This document shows positions 8,054 to 15,821 of a stretch of 25,117 bases of DNA, in pieces; the first letter of the stretch is position 1; each line of letters begins with the position of its first letter. Below the pieces are notes generated by a model. That model was not told the DNA's origin, did no database searches, and worked only from the letters and a program-made list of their open reading frames with translations. Origin of the DNA: Fodinibacter sp045807225 (GTDB lineage Bacteria > Actinomycetota > Actinomycetes > Actinomycetales > Dermatophilaceae); contig JBJMHU010000229.1 in NCBI GenBank assembly GCA_045807225.1, positions 1-25,117 of the forward strand, given 5' to 3'. Position numbers and translations under genes: made by a program.

Positions 8054-8560
8054 TCAGCCGAACATCGCCCGGTAGTGCTCGGACTGCGCCGGGTGGTAGT
8101 CGTCGAAGTCGATCGCAGCGACGTCCGCGCCGGTCTCCGCGGCGACGAGCCGGTCGAGGTAGTACTCCCAGCCGGGGCCGACGCCCGCCGCCAGCTCGGC
8201 GTCCGGCACGGACTGGCTGAAGGTCAGCGTGGTCGTGCCACCGGCCTCGGCGAGCTCGAGCACGAAGTGCCACACGGTGTCCGTCCCCAGGACCTGCGAG
8301 GTCAGCGCCAGCCGGTGTGGCGGGTCGCAGTCGTCGATCGTGAACATCTCGGGCTTCACCTCGTCACCCTCGGCGTTCATCCGGAACAGCACCTCGCCGG
8401 ATGCCGGGTCGCCGGTCCAGGTGCCGATCCAGCGTTCCAGCCGGTCGGACTCGGTCACCGCTGCCCACACGGACTCGATCGGCGCCCGGAACGTGCGGTC
8501 GAACACGACGCTGTCGTGACCGTTGCGGGTGGCCCGGCGCCCGGTGGTGATGGGGGTCAT
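8054..8560 (-). CDS. SRPBCC (AHSA1/START-like) domain protein
   Basis: A 168-residue protein of the AHSA1/polyketide-cyclase-like SRPBCC fold, which forms a hydrophobic ligand pocket. Visible landmarks are DRTFRAPIESVWAAVTESDRLERWIGTW near the N terminus, a mid-protein DPPHRLALTSQV, and WHFVLELAEAGGTTTLTFSQS followed by WEYYLDRL. The ATG at 8560 overlaps the upstream ArsR gene's stop as ATGA and has GGAGGAG in front of it. Coupled ArsR-SRPBCC pairs are very common in actinobacteria, but their ligand is generally unknown. The pair probably forms a small autoregulated transcription unit. Confidence 0.9.
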   Translation of the reverse strand: MTPITTGRRATRNGHDSVVFDRTFRAPIESVWAAVTESDRLERWIGTWTGDPASGEVLFRMNAEGDEVKPEMFTIDDCDPPHRLALTSQVLGTDTVWHFVLELAEAGGTTTLTFSQSVPDAELAAGVGPGWEYYLDRLVAAETGADVAAIDFDDYHPAQSEHYRAMFG

Positions 8561-8934
8561 GCGGTCTCCTCCGCTGGGTGTGCGGTCGTCGCCGCCTCCG
8601 GGGTGCGGACTTGGCGACGGTCGCGGGTGGTGCGGCGCACCTCGAGGTCGAGGCCGTCGAGCACCGCCTCGTCGAACCTGGGGCCGGGGTGCAGGTCGTC
8701 GATCAGCCGGCGGACCGGCTCGAGTCCCGCCCGCGCCAGCGCGTAGTGGCGTTCTCGCCCATGGCGCTCGGCAGTGACCAGCCCGCCCTCGACGAGCACC
8801 CGCAGGTGCCTGCTGACGGCCGGCCGGCTGATCGGGTGCGCCGCGGCGAGGTCGACCACTCGGGCCGGGCCCGAGCCGAGCGTGCGCAGCAGCTGACGGC
8901 GCACCGGGTCGGCCAGCGCTGGGAACGGGTCCAT
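8557..8934 (-). CDS. ArsR-family transcriptional repressor
   Basis: A 125-residue winged-helix regulator. The N terminus (FPALADPVRRQLLRTLGSGPARVVDLAA) and recognition helix (SRPAVSRHLRVLVEGGLV) are typical ArsR, followed by the wing (ERHGRERHYALA). I see no metal-binding CxC in the third helix, so it probably senses a non-metal ligand, in line with its SRPBCC partner. The ATG at 8934 is 7 bases from a likely -10 box, which predicts a leaderless mRNA. The 18-base palindrome at 8943-8960 inside its own promoter is a strong candidate for an autorepression site. Confidence 0.92.
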   Translation of the reverse strand: MDPFPALADPVRRQLLRTLGSGPARVVDLAAAHPISRPAVSRHLRVLVEGGLVTAERHGRERHYALARAGLEPVRRLIDDLHPGPRFDEAVLDGLDLEVRRTTRDRRQVRTPEAATTAHPAEETA

Positions 8935-8941
8935 GACCTAT

Positions 8942-8970
8942 TGGTAACGGATCAGTTACCACTGTGTCAA
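8942..8970 (-). promoter_or_regulatory. Promoter of the arsR-SRPBCC unit with embedded operator
   Basis: On the minus strand a perfect -35 TTGACA (8965-8970), a 17-base spacer, and a -10-like TTACCA (8942-8947) lie just in front of the arsR ATG. The palindrome GGTAAC-6-GTTACC occupies 8943-8960, covering half the spacer and nearly all of the -10 box. A bound repressor would exclude RNA polymerase. The rsmD stop codon ends 5 bases upstream of the -35 box. Confidence 0.7.
8943..8960. repeat. Perfect 6-6-6 palindrome, putative ArsR operator
   Basis: GGTAAC, six bases, GTTACC. The arms are perfect complements and AT-rich compared with the surroundings. Size and location fit a homodimeric winged-helix repressor site. 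That the neighbouring ArsR protein binds it is inference. Confidence 0.75.
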
Positions 8971-8975
8971 CGCTG

Positions 8976-9539
8976 TCAGTCGCGGGTGGCGTACCAGACG
9001 GTGGTCTCGCCGTACTTCTTCGGCTTGGTGGCGAGCACGATGCCGTCGGGCCAACCGGGCTCAGGGCTGCGCGTCGAGCGCTCCACGACGAGCAAACCGC
9101 GCGGGGCGAGCCAGCCGGCGCGCAGCCGGTCGAGCACCTGCCCGAGGGCGGCCTCGTCGTGGTCGTAGGGCGGGTCGACGAAGACCAGGTCGCTCGGCTC
9201 GTCGGGCGCCGGATCGGGGAACAGGTGCGCGGTCACCGTGCTGCGCACCACGCGGATGCCGGGCAGCCTCAGCTCGCGCCCGTTGGCGGCGATGACGTCG
9301 GCCGCGCGACGGTCGGACTCCACCAGGACCACCCGGGCCGCACCGCGCGACGCGGCCTCCAGGCCCAGCGCGCCGGACCCGGCGTACAGGTCGAGCACCC
9401 GGGCTCCGCGCACGGCGTCGCGGGCGTCGAGCGCCGAGAACACCGCCTCGCGCACCCGGTCGCTGGTGGGCCGGGTGCCGGAGCCGGGCGGGGTGCGCAG
9501 GGTGCGACCGCCCGCGGTGCCGGCGATGACCCGGGTCAT
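8976..9539 (-). CDS. rsmD: 16S rRNA (guanine966-N2)-methyltransferase
   Basis: A 187-residue SAM-dependent methyltransferase that modifies G966 of 16S rRNA. It starts MTRVIAGTAGGRTL, as expected for RsmD. The SAM motif LDLYAGSGALGLEAASRGA and the catalytic DPPY motif (VFVDPPYDHDE) are intact, and the C terminus has the family's KKYGETTVWY. The start overlaps the recG stop by one base (TGATG), with GGAG upstream, so it is coupled to recG. The recG-rsmD-coaD order is a frequent bacterial cluster. Confidence 0.96.
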   Translation of the reverse strand: MTRVIAGTAGGRTLRTPPGSGTRPTSDRVREAVFSALDARDAVRGARVLDLYAGSGALGLEAASRGAARVVLVESDRRAADVIAANGRELRLPGIRVVRSTVTAHLFPDPAPDEPSDLVFVDPPYDHDEAALGQVLDRLRAGWLAPRGLLVVERSTRSPEPGWPDGIVLATKPKKYGETTVWYATRD

Positions 9540-11716
9540 CAGCCACGCTCCAGGTAGGCGGCCTGCTCGGCGTCGACCCGGGCGCGCACCGCCGCGGCCA
9601 GGTCGGGGTGCCCGGCGAGCTCGGGGTCGTCGGCGACGAGGGCGAAGGCGTCCTCGCGGGCCTGCTCGATGACCTCCTCGTCGTCGAGGATGTGGAGGAA
9701 CTCGAGCTGGGTGCGGCGGCCGTGCTGGGCTGCGCCGAGGATGTCGCCCTCGCGCCGCTGGGACAGGTCGAGCCGGGCCAGGACGAACCCGTCGGTGGTC
9801 GCGGCGACGGCGTCGAGCCGGGTCATCGAGGCCTCGGCCTCGGTGCCGGTGACCAGCAGGCAGAGCCCGGGGTGCCCACCACGGCCGATGCGCCCGCGCA
9901 GCTGGTGCAGCTGCGAGACACCGAACCGGTCGGCATCCATGACCACCATGACGCTGGCGTTGGGCACGTCGACGCCCACCTCGACCACCGTGGTCGACAC
10001 CAGCACGTCGAGCTCGCCGCGCTGGAAGCGGGCCATCACGGCATCCTTCTCGTCGGCCGGCAGCCGCCCGTGCAGCACCTCGAGCGACAGCCCGGCGAGG
10101 GCCGGCTCCTGGGCGAGGTCGGCGTGCACGGCATACACGCTCTTGAGCGGGCGCGGGGGTGCGGCGGGCGCGTCGTCGTCGGCGTCGTCGGGCGCCGCCT
10201 CGGCCCGCAGGTCGGTGCCCTCGTCGGCGCCGTCGTCGTCGCCGATGCGCGGGCACACGACGTAGACCTGCCGACCGGCGCGCACCTCCTCGGCCACCCG
10301 CGCCCAGGTGCGCGCCATCCAGCCCGGCCGGTCCTCGGGCACGACGTGCGTGGTGACGGGCGCCCGGCCGGCGGGCAGCTCGCGCAGGGTCGAGGTCTCG
10401 AGGTCGCCGAAGACGGTCATCGCGACGGTGCGCGGGATGGGGGTGGCGGTCATCACGAGCACGTGCGGCGGCACCGCGCCCTTGCCGCGCAGGGCGTCAC
10501 GCTGCTCGACGCCGAAGCGGTGCTGCTCGTCGACGACGACCAGGGCGAGGTCGAGGAAGTCGACGTTCTCCTGGAGCAGCGCGTGGGTGCCCACGACGAT
10601 GCCGGCGTCACCGCTGACGATGTCGAGCAGGGTGCGGCGGCGCTCGGCCGTGGACTGGCTGCCGGTGAGCAGGGCCACCCGGGTGCCGTGCTCGGCGCCC
10701 CCGAGCATGCCGCCCTCGGCGAGGTCGCCGAGCATCGCGGTGATGGTGCGGTGGTGCTGCGCGGCGAGCACCTCGGTGGGGGCCAGCAGCGCCGCCTGTC
10801 CCCCGGCATCCACCGCGGCGAGCATCGCGCGAAGGGCGACCACGGTCTTGCCCGACCCCACCTCGCCCTGCAGCAGCCGGTGCATCGGCACGTCGCGACC
10901 CATCTCGGCAGCGATGGTCGCGCCGATCTCGTGCTGCCCGGCCGTGAGCGTGAACGGCAGCCGGGCGTCGAACGCCTCGAGCAACCCGCCCGCCCGGGCC
11001 GGGCGCGGCGTCGTGGACTGCCCGGATGCCGTGCGCCGCCGCTGCGCCAGCGTCACCTGGAGGACGAACGCCTCCTCGTAGCGCAACCGCCGCTTGGCCG
11101 TCTCGACCTCGGCCATCGTGTCGGGGGTGTGGATGCCGCGCAGCGCCTCGGTGCGCGACACCAGCTGTCGCCGGGCCCGTACGTCGGCCGGCAGCGCGTC
11201 GGGCACGTCGTCGAGCACGTCGAGCACCCGGCGCACGCTCTCGGTGACGGTCCAGGTGTGCAGCTTGCCGACCTGGCGGTAGATCGGGATGAGGGCCTTG
11301 CGGTCACCGGCGTCGAAGTCGTCGAGCATCGTGTAGCCGGGGTGGGTCAGCTGCAGGCGCGAGTTGTACCTGCCGACCGTGCCCGCGAAGATGCCGCGCG
11401 CCTTGGGCACCAGCGCCTTCTGGTGGCCGTAGGCCTTGAAGAAGGTGAGGTCGATGTCGTGCCGGCCGTCGGTGATGACGACGTTGAGCATGGTGCCCTT
11501 GCGCTTGACCATCGGCCGGGTCGTGGCGCTCTTGACCTCGGCGACGCCGACGAGGAACTTGCCGACCTCCGCCGTGCCCAGGTCGGCGTCGCGGGTGCGG
11601 TAGCGCCGCGGCCAGAACGCGAGCAGCTCACCGACGGTGGTGATGCCGCGAGCCTGCTCGAACTGCTTGGCCGCGGTGGCGATGATGCGGTCGAGCCTGC
11701 TCGACTCGGTGGCCAC
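9539..11716 (-). CDS. recG: ATP-dependent DNA helicase RecG
   Basis: A 725-residue branch-migrating helicase that remodels stalled forks and recombination intermediates. The N-terminal wedge (OB) domain is within residues 1-240, with the characteristic FWPRRYR near 34-40. Walker A is GEVGSGKT (284-291) and the RecG-specific DEQH box at 396-399 (VVVDEQHRFGVEQR). MTATPIPRT and the C-terminal helicase domain (VSTTVVEVGVDVPNA, QLHQLRGRIGRG) follow. About 35 residues around 480-515 are Asp/Ala-rich (DDGADEGTDL... DDADDD), an acidic insert that looks like a disordered actinobacterial addition. The GTG at 11716 is preceded by GGGGGTGA. It lies 16 bases after the DAK2 gene stop. Confidence 0.97.
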   Translation of the reverse strand: MATESSRLDRIIATAAKQFEQARGITTVGELLAFWPRRYRTRDADLGTAEVGKFLVGVAEVKSATTRPMVKRKGTMLNVVITDGRHDIDLTFFKAYGHQKALVPKARGIFAGTVGRYNSRLQLTHPGYTMLDDFDAGDRKALIPIYRQVGKLHTWTVTESVRRVLDVLDDVPDALPADVRARRQLVSRTEALRGIHTPDTMAEVETAKRRLRYEEAFVLQVTLAQRRRTASGQSTTPRPARAGGLLEAFDARLPFTLTAGQHEIGATIAAEMGRDVPMHRLLQGEVGSGKTVVALRAMLAAVDAGGQAALLAPTEVLAAQHHRTITAMLGDLAEGGMLGGAEHGTRVALLTGSQSTAERRRTLLDIVSGDAGIVVGTHALLQENVDFLDLALVVVDEQHRFGVEQRDALRGKGAVPPHVLVMTATPIPRTVAMTVFGDLETSTLRELPAGRAPVTTHVVPEDRPGWMARTWARVAEEVRAGRQVYVVCPRIGDDDGADEGTDLRAEAAPDDADDDAPAAPPRPLKSVYAVHADLAQEPALAGLSLEVLHGRLPADEKDAVMARFQRGELDVLVSTTVVEVGVDVPNASVMVVMDADRFGVSQLHQLRGRIGRGGHPGLCLLVTGTEAEASMTRLDAVAATTDGFVLARLDLSQRREGDILGAAQHGRRTQLEFLHILDDEEVIEQAREDAFALVADDPELAGHPDLAAAVRARVDAEQAAYLERG

Positions 11717-11732
11717 GTCAGGTCACCCCCAC

Positions 11733-13439
11733 TCACTCCACCCCGACCAGCAGGGGGTAGACCGGCTGGCCGCCGTCGATGACGACGACCTCGAGCTCGG
11801 GGCGGTCACGCTCGAGGGCGGCCGCGATCCCGACGCCCAGGCCGGGGTCGGCCTCGGCACCCAGCACCAGGGTGACCAGCTCACCACCGGCGGAGAGCAG
11901 CCGGTCGAGCACGTCGCGCCCCGCCACGGCGACGTCGGTGCCCAGGAAGGCGACGTCGCCGTCGACGATGCCGAGAACGTCGCCCGGGTGGCACACCCCG
12001 GCCCAGGTCAGGGCCTCCTTGGTGGCCACCGACACCGCGCCGTGCCGGGTGGCCACTGCCGCACCGGTCATGGCGACCACGTTGCTGTGCACCGAACGAC
12101 CGGGGTCGAGCACGGCGAGCGCCGCCAGGGCCTGCACGGTGGTGCGGGCGGGCACCACGTGCACGTCGATGCCCGACCCGGCCGCGGCCTGGGCGGCGAT
12201 CTGGGCGGCCATGAACGTGTCGCGGTCGCCCGGGAGCAGCACCACCGCGCCCGACCCGGTGGACTCCACCGCGTGGAGCAGCTGCCCGGCCGAGGCCCGC
12301 CGGCCCGGACCGGAGGCCACCACGACGGCGCCGGCCTCGCGCAGCAGCGCGCCGATGCCGGGCCCGGCGGCGCAGGCGACGACCGCCAGCGGTGCCGGGT
12401 GGTCGCGGGTGTCGACCTGGCTGGCGAAGTGGGTGATCCGGATCCGCTCCGGACGCCCCGCGGCGACGCCCGCCTCGACGGCGGCACCGGGGTCGTCGAC
12501 GTGCACGTGCACGTTCCACAGCTCGGGCCCTCCGACGACGAGCAGCGAGTCGCCCAGGCCGTCGAGGGTCGACCGCAGGACCTCGACCGCCTCGGGGGTG
12601 GTGTCGGTCAGCAGGTACATCACCTCGTAGGCCGGCCCCTCGCCGTGGGCCTCGTTCGCCAGGTCGAGCGGGTCGTGCCCCGGCAGCAGGGGTGAGGTGG
12701 GCAGCGGACGGGCGACCGCGGCATCCGTCGGCCGCCACTCGTCCCGGCGGTGCAGCGGCGGCCCGGCCGACAGCAGCCCGTCGTCGGTGGCCGACCAGCG
12801 CCCGGTGACCACGCGGTGGAACGACTCGAGCATGAGCACGCAGCCCGCACCCCCCGCGTCGACCACCCCGGCGCGGGCCAGGGCCTCGAGCTGGTCGGGC
12901 GTGCGGGCCAGGGCCTCCTGGGCGGCCTCGACGGCGGCCTCGCACACGTCGGCGAGCGAGCCACCGGCCTCGGCGGCGTCGACGGCGGCGGCGGCACCGG
13001 CATCCGCCACGGTGAGGATGGTGCCCGCCTGCGGGTGAGCGACGCAGGCGCGGGCCGCGGCCGCCCCGGCGGCGAAGGCGTCGGCGAGCAGCAGGGCGTC
13101 GACCACCTCGGCCCGGCGCTCGATGACGGCGTCGCACAGGCCGCCGACGAGCTGGCTGACGATGACCCCTGAGTTGCCCCGGGCCGAGAGCAGGATGGCC
13201 CGCTTGAGGGTGCGGCACTCCTGCACCAGGGTGGCCTCGCCGAGGATGCCGGCGTTCTCGTGGGAGGCGACCACCTCGTCGATGGCGGCGTCGAACGTGA
13301 GGTAGAGGTTGGTGCCGGTGTCGCCGTCGGGCACCGGGAAGACGTTCAAGCCGTCGATCTCGGTGCGGCGGGCCGCGAGGGCCGCACGCGTGAGCAGCGC
13401 CCAGTGGCGGGCGTCGGCGGCGGTGAACACGGCGGGCAC
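11733..13439 (-). CDS. DAK2/DhaL-domain protein, FakA-like fatty acid kinase
   Basis: A 568-residue protein with the two-part layout of the YloV/FakA family: an N-terminal DhaL (DAK2) nucleotide-binding domain (about 1-205) and a C-terminal region ending KEALTWAGVCHPGDVLGIVDGD...VVIDGGQPVYPLLVGVE. Key DhaL signatures are NVFPVPDGDTGTN (Mg/ATP-binding Asp residues, 34-44), SARGNSGVIVSQ and DAGGAGCVL. In firmicutes FakA phosphorylates fatty acids held by FakB. That role here is inferred from family, and no fakB (DegV) gene lies in the window. The GTG at 13439 has TAGGGT six bases upstream, suggesting a leaderless start. The pairing with recG is conserved. Confidence 0.9.
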   Translation of the reverse strand: MPAVFTAADARHWALLTRAALAARRTEIDGLNVFPVPDGDTGTNLYLTFDAAIDEVVASHENAGILGEATLVQECRTLKRAILLSARGNSGVIVSQLVGGLCDAVIERRAEVVDALLLADAFAAGAAAARACVAHPQAGTILTVADAGAAAAVDAAEAGGSLADVCEAAVEAAQEALARTPDQLEALARAGVVDAGGAGCVLMLESFHRVVTGRWSATDDGLLSAGPPLHRRDEWRPTDAAVARPLPTSPLLPGHDPLDLANEAHGEGPAYEVMYLLTDTTPEAVEVLRSTLDGLGDSLLVVGGPELWNVHVHVDDPGAAVEAGVAAGRPERIRITHFASQVDTRDHPAPLAVVACAAGPGIGALLREAGAVVVASGPGRRASAGQLLHAVESTGSGAVVLLPGDRDTFMAAQIAAQAAAGSGIDVHVVPARTTVQALAALAVLDPGRSVHSNVVAMTGAAVATRHGAVSVATKEALTWAGVCHPGDVLGIVDGDVAFLGTDVAVAGRDVLDRLLSAGGELVTLVLGAEADPGLGVGIAAALERDRPELEVVVIDGGQPVYPLLVGVE

Positions 13440-13445
13440 GGCCTC

Positions 13446-13451
13446 ACCCTA
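13446..13451 (-). promoter_or_regulatory. -10-like box of the DAK2-recG-rsmD unit
   Basis: TAGGGT ends six bases before the GTG start at 13439, the geometry of a leaderless actinobacterial promoter. No clear -35 box is seen. The overlapping GTGAG could instead serve as a weak ribosome-binding site. Confidence 0.3.
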
Positions 13452-13482
13452 ACGACCCCCACCGTCGCACCCGGGGACCGTT

Positions 13483-13512
13483 TTGGTGCCCCGGGCGCGC
13501 CTCGGCTACGCT
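13483..13512 (+). promoter_or_regulatory. Candidate rpmB promoter
   Basis: TTGGTG (13483-13488) and TACGCT (13507-13512) are separated by 18 bases. A leader of about 63 bases would follow, ending in the strong AGGAG ribosome-binding site at 13570-13574. The unit is divergent from the DAK2-recG unit. Confidence 0.5.
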
Positions 13513-13581
13513 TGTCCGGTTGCGCGCCTGCCCATGCGGGCCGCCGAAGACCCACTCTTTCCACACTTCAGGAGATTCACT

Positions 13582-13776
13582 GTGGCTGCCAACTGCGACG
13601 TCTGCGGCAAGGGCCCCGGTTTCGGGCACAGCATCTCGCACTCGCACCGCCGCACCAAGCGTCGCTGGAACCCCAACATCCAGCGCGTCAAGGCGCTCGT
13701 CGGCGACGCCGGTGTCACCCCGAAGCGGCTCAACGTCTGCACCTCCTGCCTCAAGGCGGGCAAGGTCAAGCGCTGA
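13582..13776 (+). CDS. rpmB: 50S ribosomal protein L28
   Basis: A 64-residue large-subunit protein. AANCDVCGKGPGFGHSISHSH and RTKRRWNPNIQ are diagnostic. The paired cysteines Cys5/Cys8 and Cys53/Cys56 make this the zinc-binding form. The GTG at 13582 is supported by AGGAG seven bases upstream. It stands alone as a monocistronic unit between a divergent DAK2 gene and the convergent thiL, and is followed by a strong hairpin. Confidence 0.98.
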   Translation: MAANCDVCGKGPGFGHSISHSHRRTKRRWNPNIQRVKALVGDAGVTPKRLNVCTSCLKAGKVKR

Positions 13777-13794
13777 CCCCCTGACGCACCCAGC

Positions 13795-13828
13795 AGCGGG
13801 CGGCTCCCCCAGTGGGGAGCCGCCCGCT
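13795..13828. terminator. Perfect 15-bp hairpin between rpmB and thiL
   Basis: The arms AGCGGGCGGCTCCCC (13795-13809) and GGGGAGCCGCCCGCT (13814-13828) enclose a 4-base loop. It begins 18 bases after the rpmB stop. There is no T-run, which is common for terminators in high-GC actinobacteria. It may work in both directions, since thiL ends 62 bases away on the other strand. Confidence 0.8.
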
Positions 13829-13890
13829 TCGCTGTCCCATGGCGAACGGCACGGCCGACCCCGGCTCGTCCTGGACCGGCTGCGGCCGGG

Positions 13891-14994
13891 TCAGCCGGCG
13901 AAGTGGTCCCAGCCGCGGGCGTCGGGCACCACCCCGTCGACGGTGACCCGGATAGCGTCTGCGGTCGCGGGCAGCACCCGCCCGATCACGTGCCACGGCT
14001 CGGGGATGCCGTCGGGCGCGGCGCCGACGTCGGCGTCATCCGGGGCGCGGCTCGGGGACGGCAGCGACGCCTCGTCGGCGAACACCCCCACGAGTGAGTG
14101 CTCCTCTCCACCGGCGAGCACCTGGTGCAGCGCCTCGACCGCCCCGAGGGCCTGGGTGAGCGGCCCGGCAGCGAAGCGGTCGCGCAGCACCGCGCCGTCG
14201 AGGTCGACCCGCACCCCGCTCGCGGCCGCCACCCGGCCCAGGTCGGTGACCAGCCCGTCGGAGACGTCGACGAGGGCGTGCGCCCCGGCCGCCGCCGCAC
14301 GCGGGCCGGCCCGCCACGGAGGCACCGGCGCGCGGTGGTACCGCATCAGGGCGCGCACCGCGCGGGCGCGCCCGTCGAGCGGTTCCGCGCCCGCCGGCCC
14401 CCCGGCATCCGGCTTCGGGCCGTGGTCGGGGTCGCTCTCGCCGCGCTCGTAGAGGGCCAGCCCTCCCCCGGACCAACCGAGCGAGCCGCACACCGCGACG
14501 ACGTCGCCGGCCCGGGCGCCCGAGCGCAGCACCGGGGCCAGGCCGCGGAGGTCACCGAGGGCCGTGACCGACACGACGACCACCCCGGGCGCCGCCGACG
14601 ACAGGTCACCGCCCACGACCGGCGCCCCCGCCTGCTCCGCGAGCGACGCGATGCCGCGGGCGAGGTCGACCGCCCACTGCACCTCGAGGTCGGGGTCGGC
14701 GACGAGCGACACGAGCAGCGCCGTGGGCACGGCCCCCATCGCGGCGATGTCGGCGAGGTTCTGGGCCGCCACCTTGACGCCCACGTCGTGCCCGCTCGAC
14801 CACTCGTCCCGCCAGTCGCGGCCACGCACCATCGAGTCGGTCGTGGCGACCACCGTGCCGCCGGGCGCGCCCACGACGGCCGCGTCGTCACCCGGCCCCA
14901 CGGGCACCGACCCCCACTCGGGCGGGCTCGCACCGGCGTACACCGGGAAGACCCGGGCGAGCAGCTCGCCCTCGCTGACGTCGCGCAGCCGCAC
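13891..14994 (-). CDS. thiL: Thiamine-monophosphate kinase
   Basis: Last step of thiamine diphosphate synthesis: ATP plus thiamine phosphate gives thiamine diphosphate. The 367-residue protein has the family N terminus RDVSEGELLARVFPVY, the Mg-binding GPGDDAAVV, TTDSMVRGRDW, KVAAQNLADIAAMGA, GGDLSSAAPGVVV, and the late DVSDGLVTDL and GGEEHSLVGVF motifs. An extra Gly/Pro/Asp stretch (GESDPDHGPKPDAGGPAGAEP) sits in the middle and looks like an unstructured insert. The GTG at 14994 is chosen because it starts the conserved region and follows AAAGGG. Longer in-frame extensions have no support. It converges with rpmB and diverges from the RAM-domain gene. Confidence 0.95.
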   Translation of the reverse strand: MRLRDVSEGELLARVFPVYAGASPPEWGSVPVGPGDDAAVVGAPGGTVVATTDSMVRGRDWRDEWSSGHDVGVKVAAQNLADIAAMGAVPTALLVSLVADPDLEVQWAVDLARGIASLAEQAGAPVVGGDLSSAAPGVVVVSVTALGDLRGLAPVLRSGARAGDVVAVCGSLGWSGGGLALYERGESDPDHGPKPDAGGPAGAEPLDGRARAVRALMRYHRAPVPPWRAGPRAAAAGAHALVDVSDGLVTDLGRVAAASGVRVDLDGAVLRDRFAAGPLTQALGAVEALHQVLAGGEEHSLVGVFADEASLPSPSRAPDDADVGAAPDGIPEPWHVIGRVLPATADAIRVTVDGVVPDARGWDHFAG

Positions 14995-15034
14995 CGGACC
15001 AACCCTTCGAAAGACGTGGGGACTCCCGGCACGG

Positions 15035-15040
15035 TAGCGT
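15035..15040 (+). promoter_or_regulatory. -10-like box upstream of the RAM-domain gene
   Basis: TAGCGT in the 131-base thiL/RAM-gene divergent gap. No good -35 box is seen at the right distance. The remainder of the gap holds no feature I recognise, apart from the GAGGTG ribosome-binding site just upstream of 15126. Confidence 0.2.
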
Positions 15041-15125
15041 CTGACCCGCGCGCCGGTCTCGACGGGCGTGCTCCCGACCGCAGGGGCACCCGTGCCCCGA
15101 CGACTCACGAAGAGGTGGCACTGCA

Positions 15126-15359
15126 GTGGTACAGGCCTACATCCTGATCCAGACCGACGTCGGCCGCGCCGCGTCGGTGGCCTCGGCCATCGCGGGGCTC
15201 GAAGGGGTCGCCATGGCCGAGGACGTCACCGGCCCCTACGACGTCATCGCGCGCGTCGAGGCCCAGACCGTCGACGAGCTCGGCAAGCTCGTCATCGCCA
15301 AGATCCAGGACGTCGAGGGCATCACCCGCACCCTCACCTGCACGGTGGTGCACGTCTGA
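15126..15359 (+). CDS. Stand-alone Lrp/AsnC ligand-binding (RAM) domain protein
   Basis: A 77-residue protein consisting only of the alpha-beta RAM domain that Lrp/AsnC regulators use to bind amino acids and oligomerise. It has the typical AYILIQTDVGRA first strand, the central DVTGPYDVIARVEA with the Gly that borders the ligand site, and the closing strand TRTLTCTVVHV. There is no helix-turn-helix, so it is not a regulator by itself. It may modulate a partner or form its own ligand-binding oligomer. The GTG at 15126 has GAGGTG upstream. Its stop overlaps the apparent start of the DUF3515 gene as CTGA. Such stand-alone RAM proteins are common near thiL in actinobacteria (recollection). Confidence 0.92.
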   Translation: MVQAYILIQTDVGRAASVASAIAGLEGVAMAEDVTGPYDVIARVEAQTVDELGKLVIAKIQDVEGITRTLTCTVVHV

Positions 15360-15814
15360 GCCGGCGAAGCACCCTCACGACGGCGGCTGCGCTCGGCGCG
15401 GCCGCCGTCGTGCTGTCCGCCTGCTCCTCCGACGCCGTCGAGGTCACCGTTCCGTCGGACGCCACCGGGCCGGCCTGCCTGTCGGCGACGCTGCTGTGGC
15501 CCTCATCGGTGTCGGGGATGCCGCGCCGCGACACCGACCCCGACTCCACCGGGGTCGCGGCCTGGGGCGACCCGGCCGTCATCGCGCGCTGCGGGGTCGC
15601 CGCGCTGGGGCCCACCGACACCGGCTGCATCGAGGTCGAGGGGGTGGGCTGGATCCCGCAGGCGCTGAGCGACGGCACGCGGTTCACCTCGTTCGGCACC
15701 GACCCCGCGGTCGAGGTGCTGGTGCCGAGGACCTACGCCCCCGAGGCGCTGCTGCTGCCGGTGTTCGCGCCGGTCGCCAAGGCCCTGCCCGGCAACGGCC
15801 TGGCCTGCCGCTGA
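15356..15814 (+). CDS. DUF3515-family lipoprotein, apparent CTG start
   Basis: A 152-residue exported protein of unknown function. The N terminus SRRSTLTTAAALGAAAVVLSAC is a lipoprotein signal peptide (two Arg, hydrophobic core, lipobox LSAC). The mature part has paired Cys residues and ends EVLVPRTYAPEALLLPVFAPVAKAL, as in actinobacterial DUF3515 proteins. The frame has no ATG, GTG or TTG that keeps the whole signal peptide. The only fitting start is the CTG at 15356, overlapping the preceding stop as CTGA where related gene pairs would use ATGA or GTGA, with a GGTGGTG purine-rich run upstream. A sequencing error at this base is the alternative. It ends 8 bases before the convergent ddl stop. 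Confidence 0.8.
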   Translation: MSRRSTLTTAAALGAAAVVLSACSSDAVEVTVPSDATGPACLSATLLWPSSVSGMPRRDTDPDSTGVAAWGDPAVIARCGVAALGPTDTGCIEVEGVGWIPQALSDGTRFTSFGTDPAVEVLVPRTYAPEALLLPVFAPVAKALPGNGLACR

Positions 15815-15821
15815 CCGCGGC

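Noticed and set aside
9608..11782. A 724-residue open frame opposite recG
   Set aside because: Antisense shadow of a well-supported helicase gene; the translation shows no domain and is biased to Gly, His, Val and Arg.
13483..13581. N-terminal extension of L28 from an upstream GTG
   Set aside because: The extra residues are unlike any L28, and a strong AGGAG site sits directly before the GTG at 13582.
15000..15125. Riboswitch (TPP or similar) in the thiL/RAM-gene gap
   Set aside because: No TPP-riboswitch core motifs (such as CUGAGA with the matching second arm) and too short on the thiL side.
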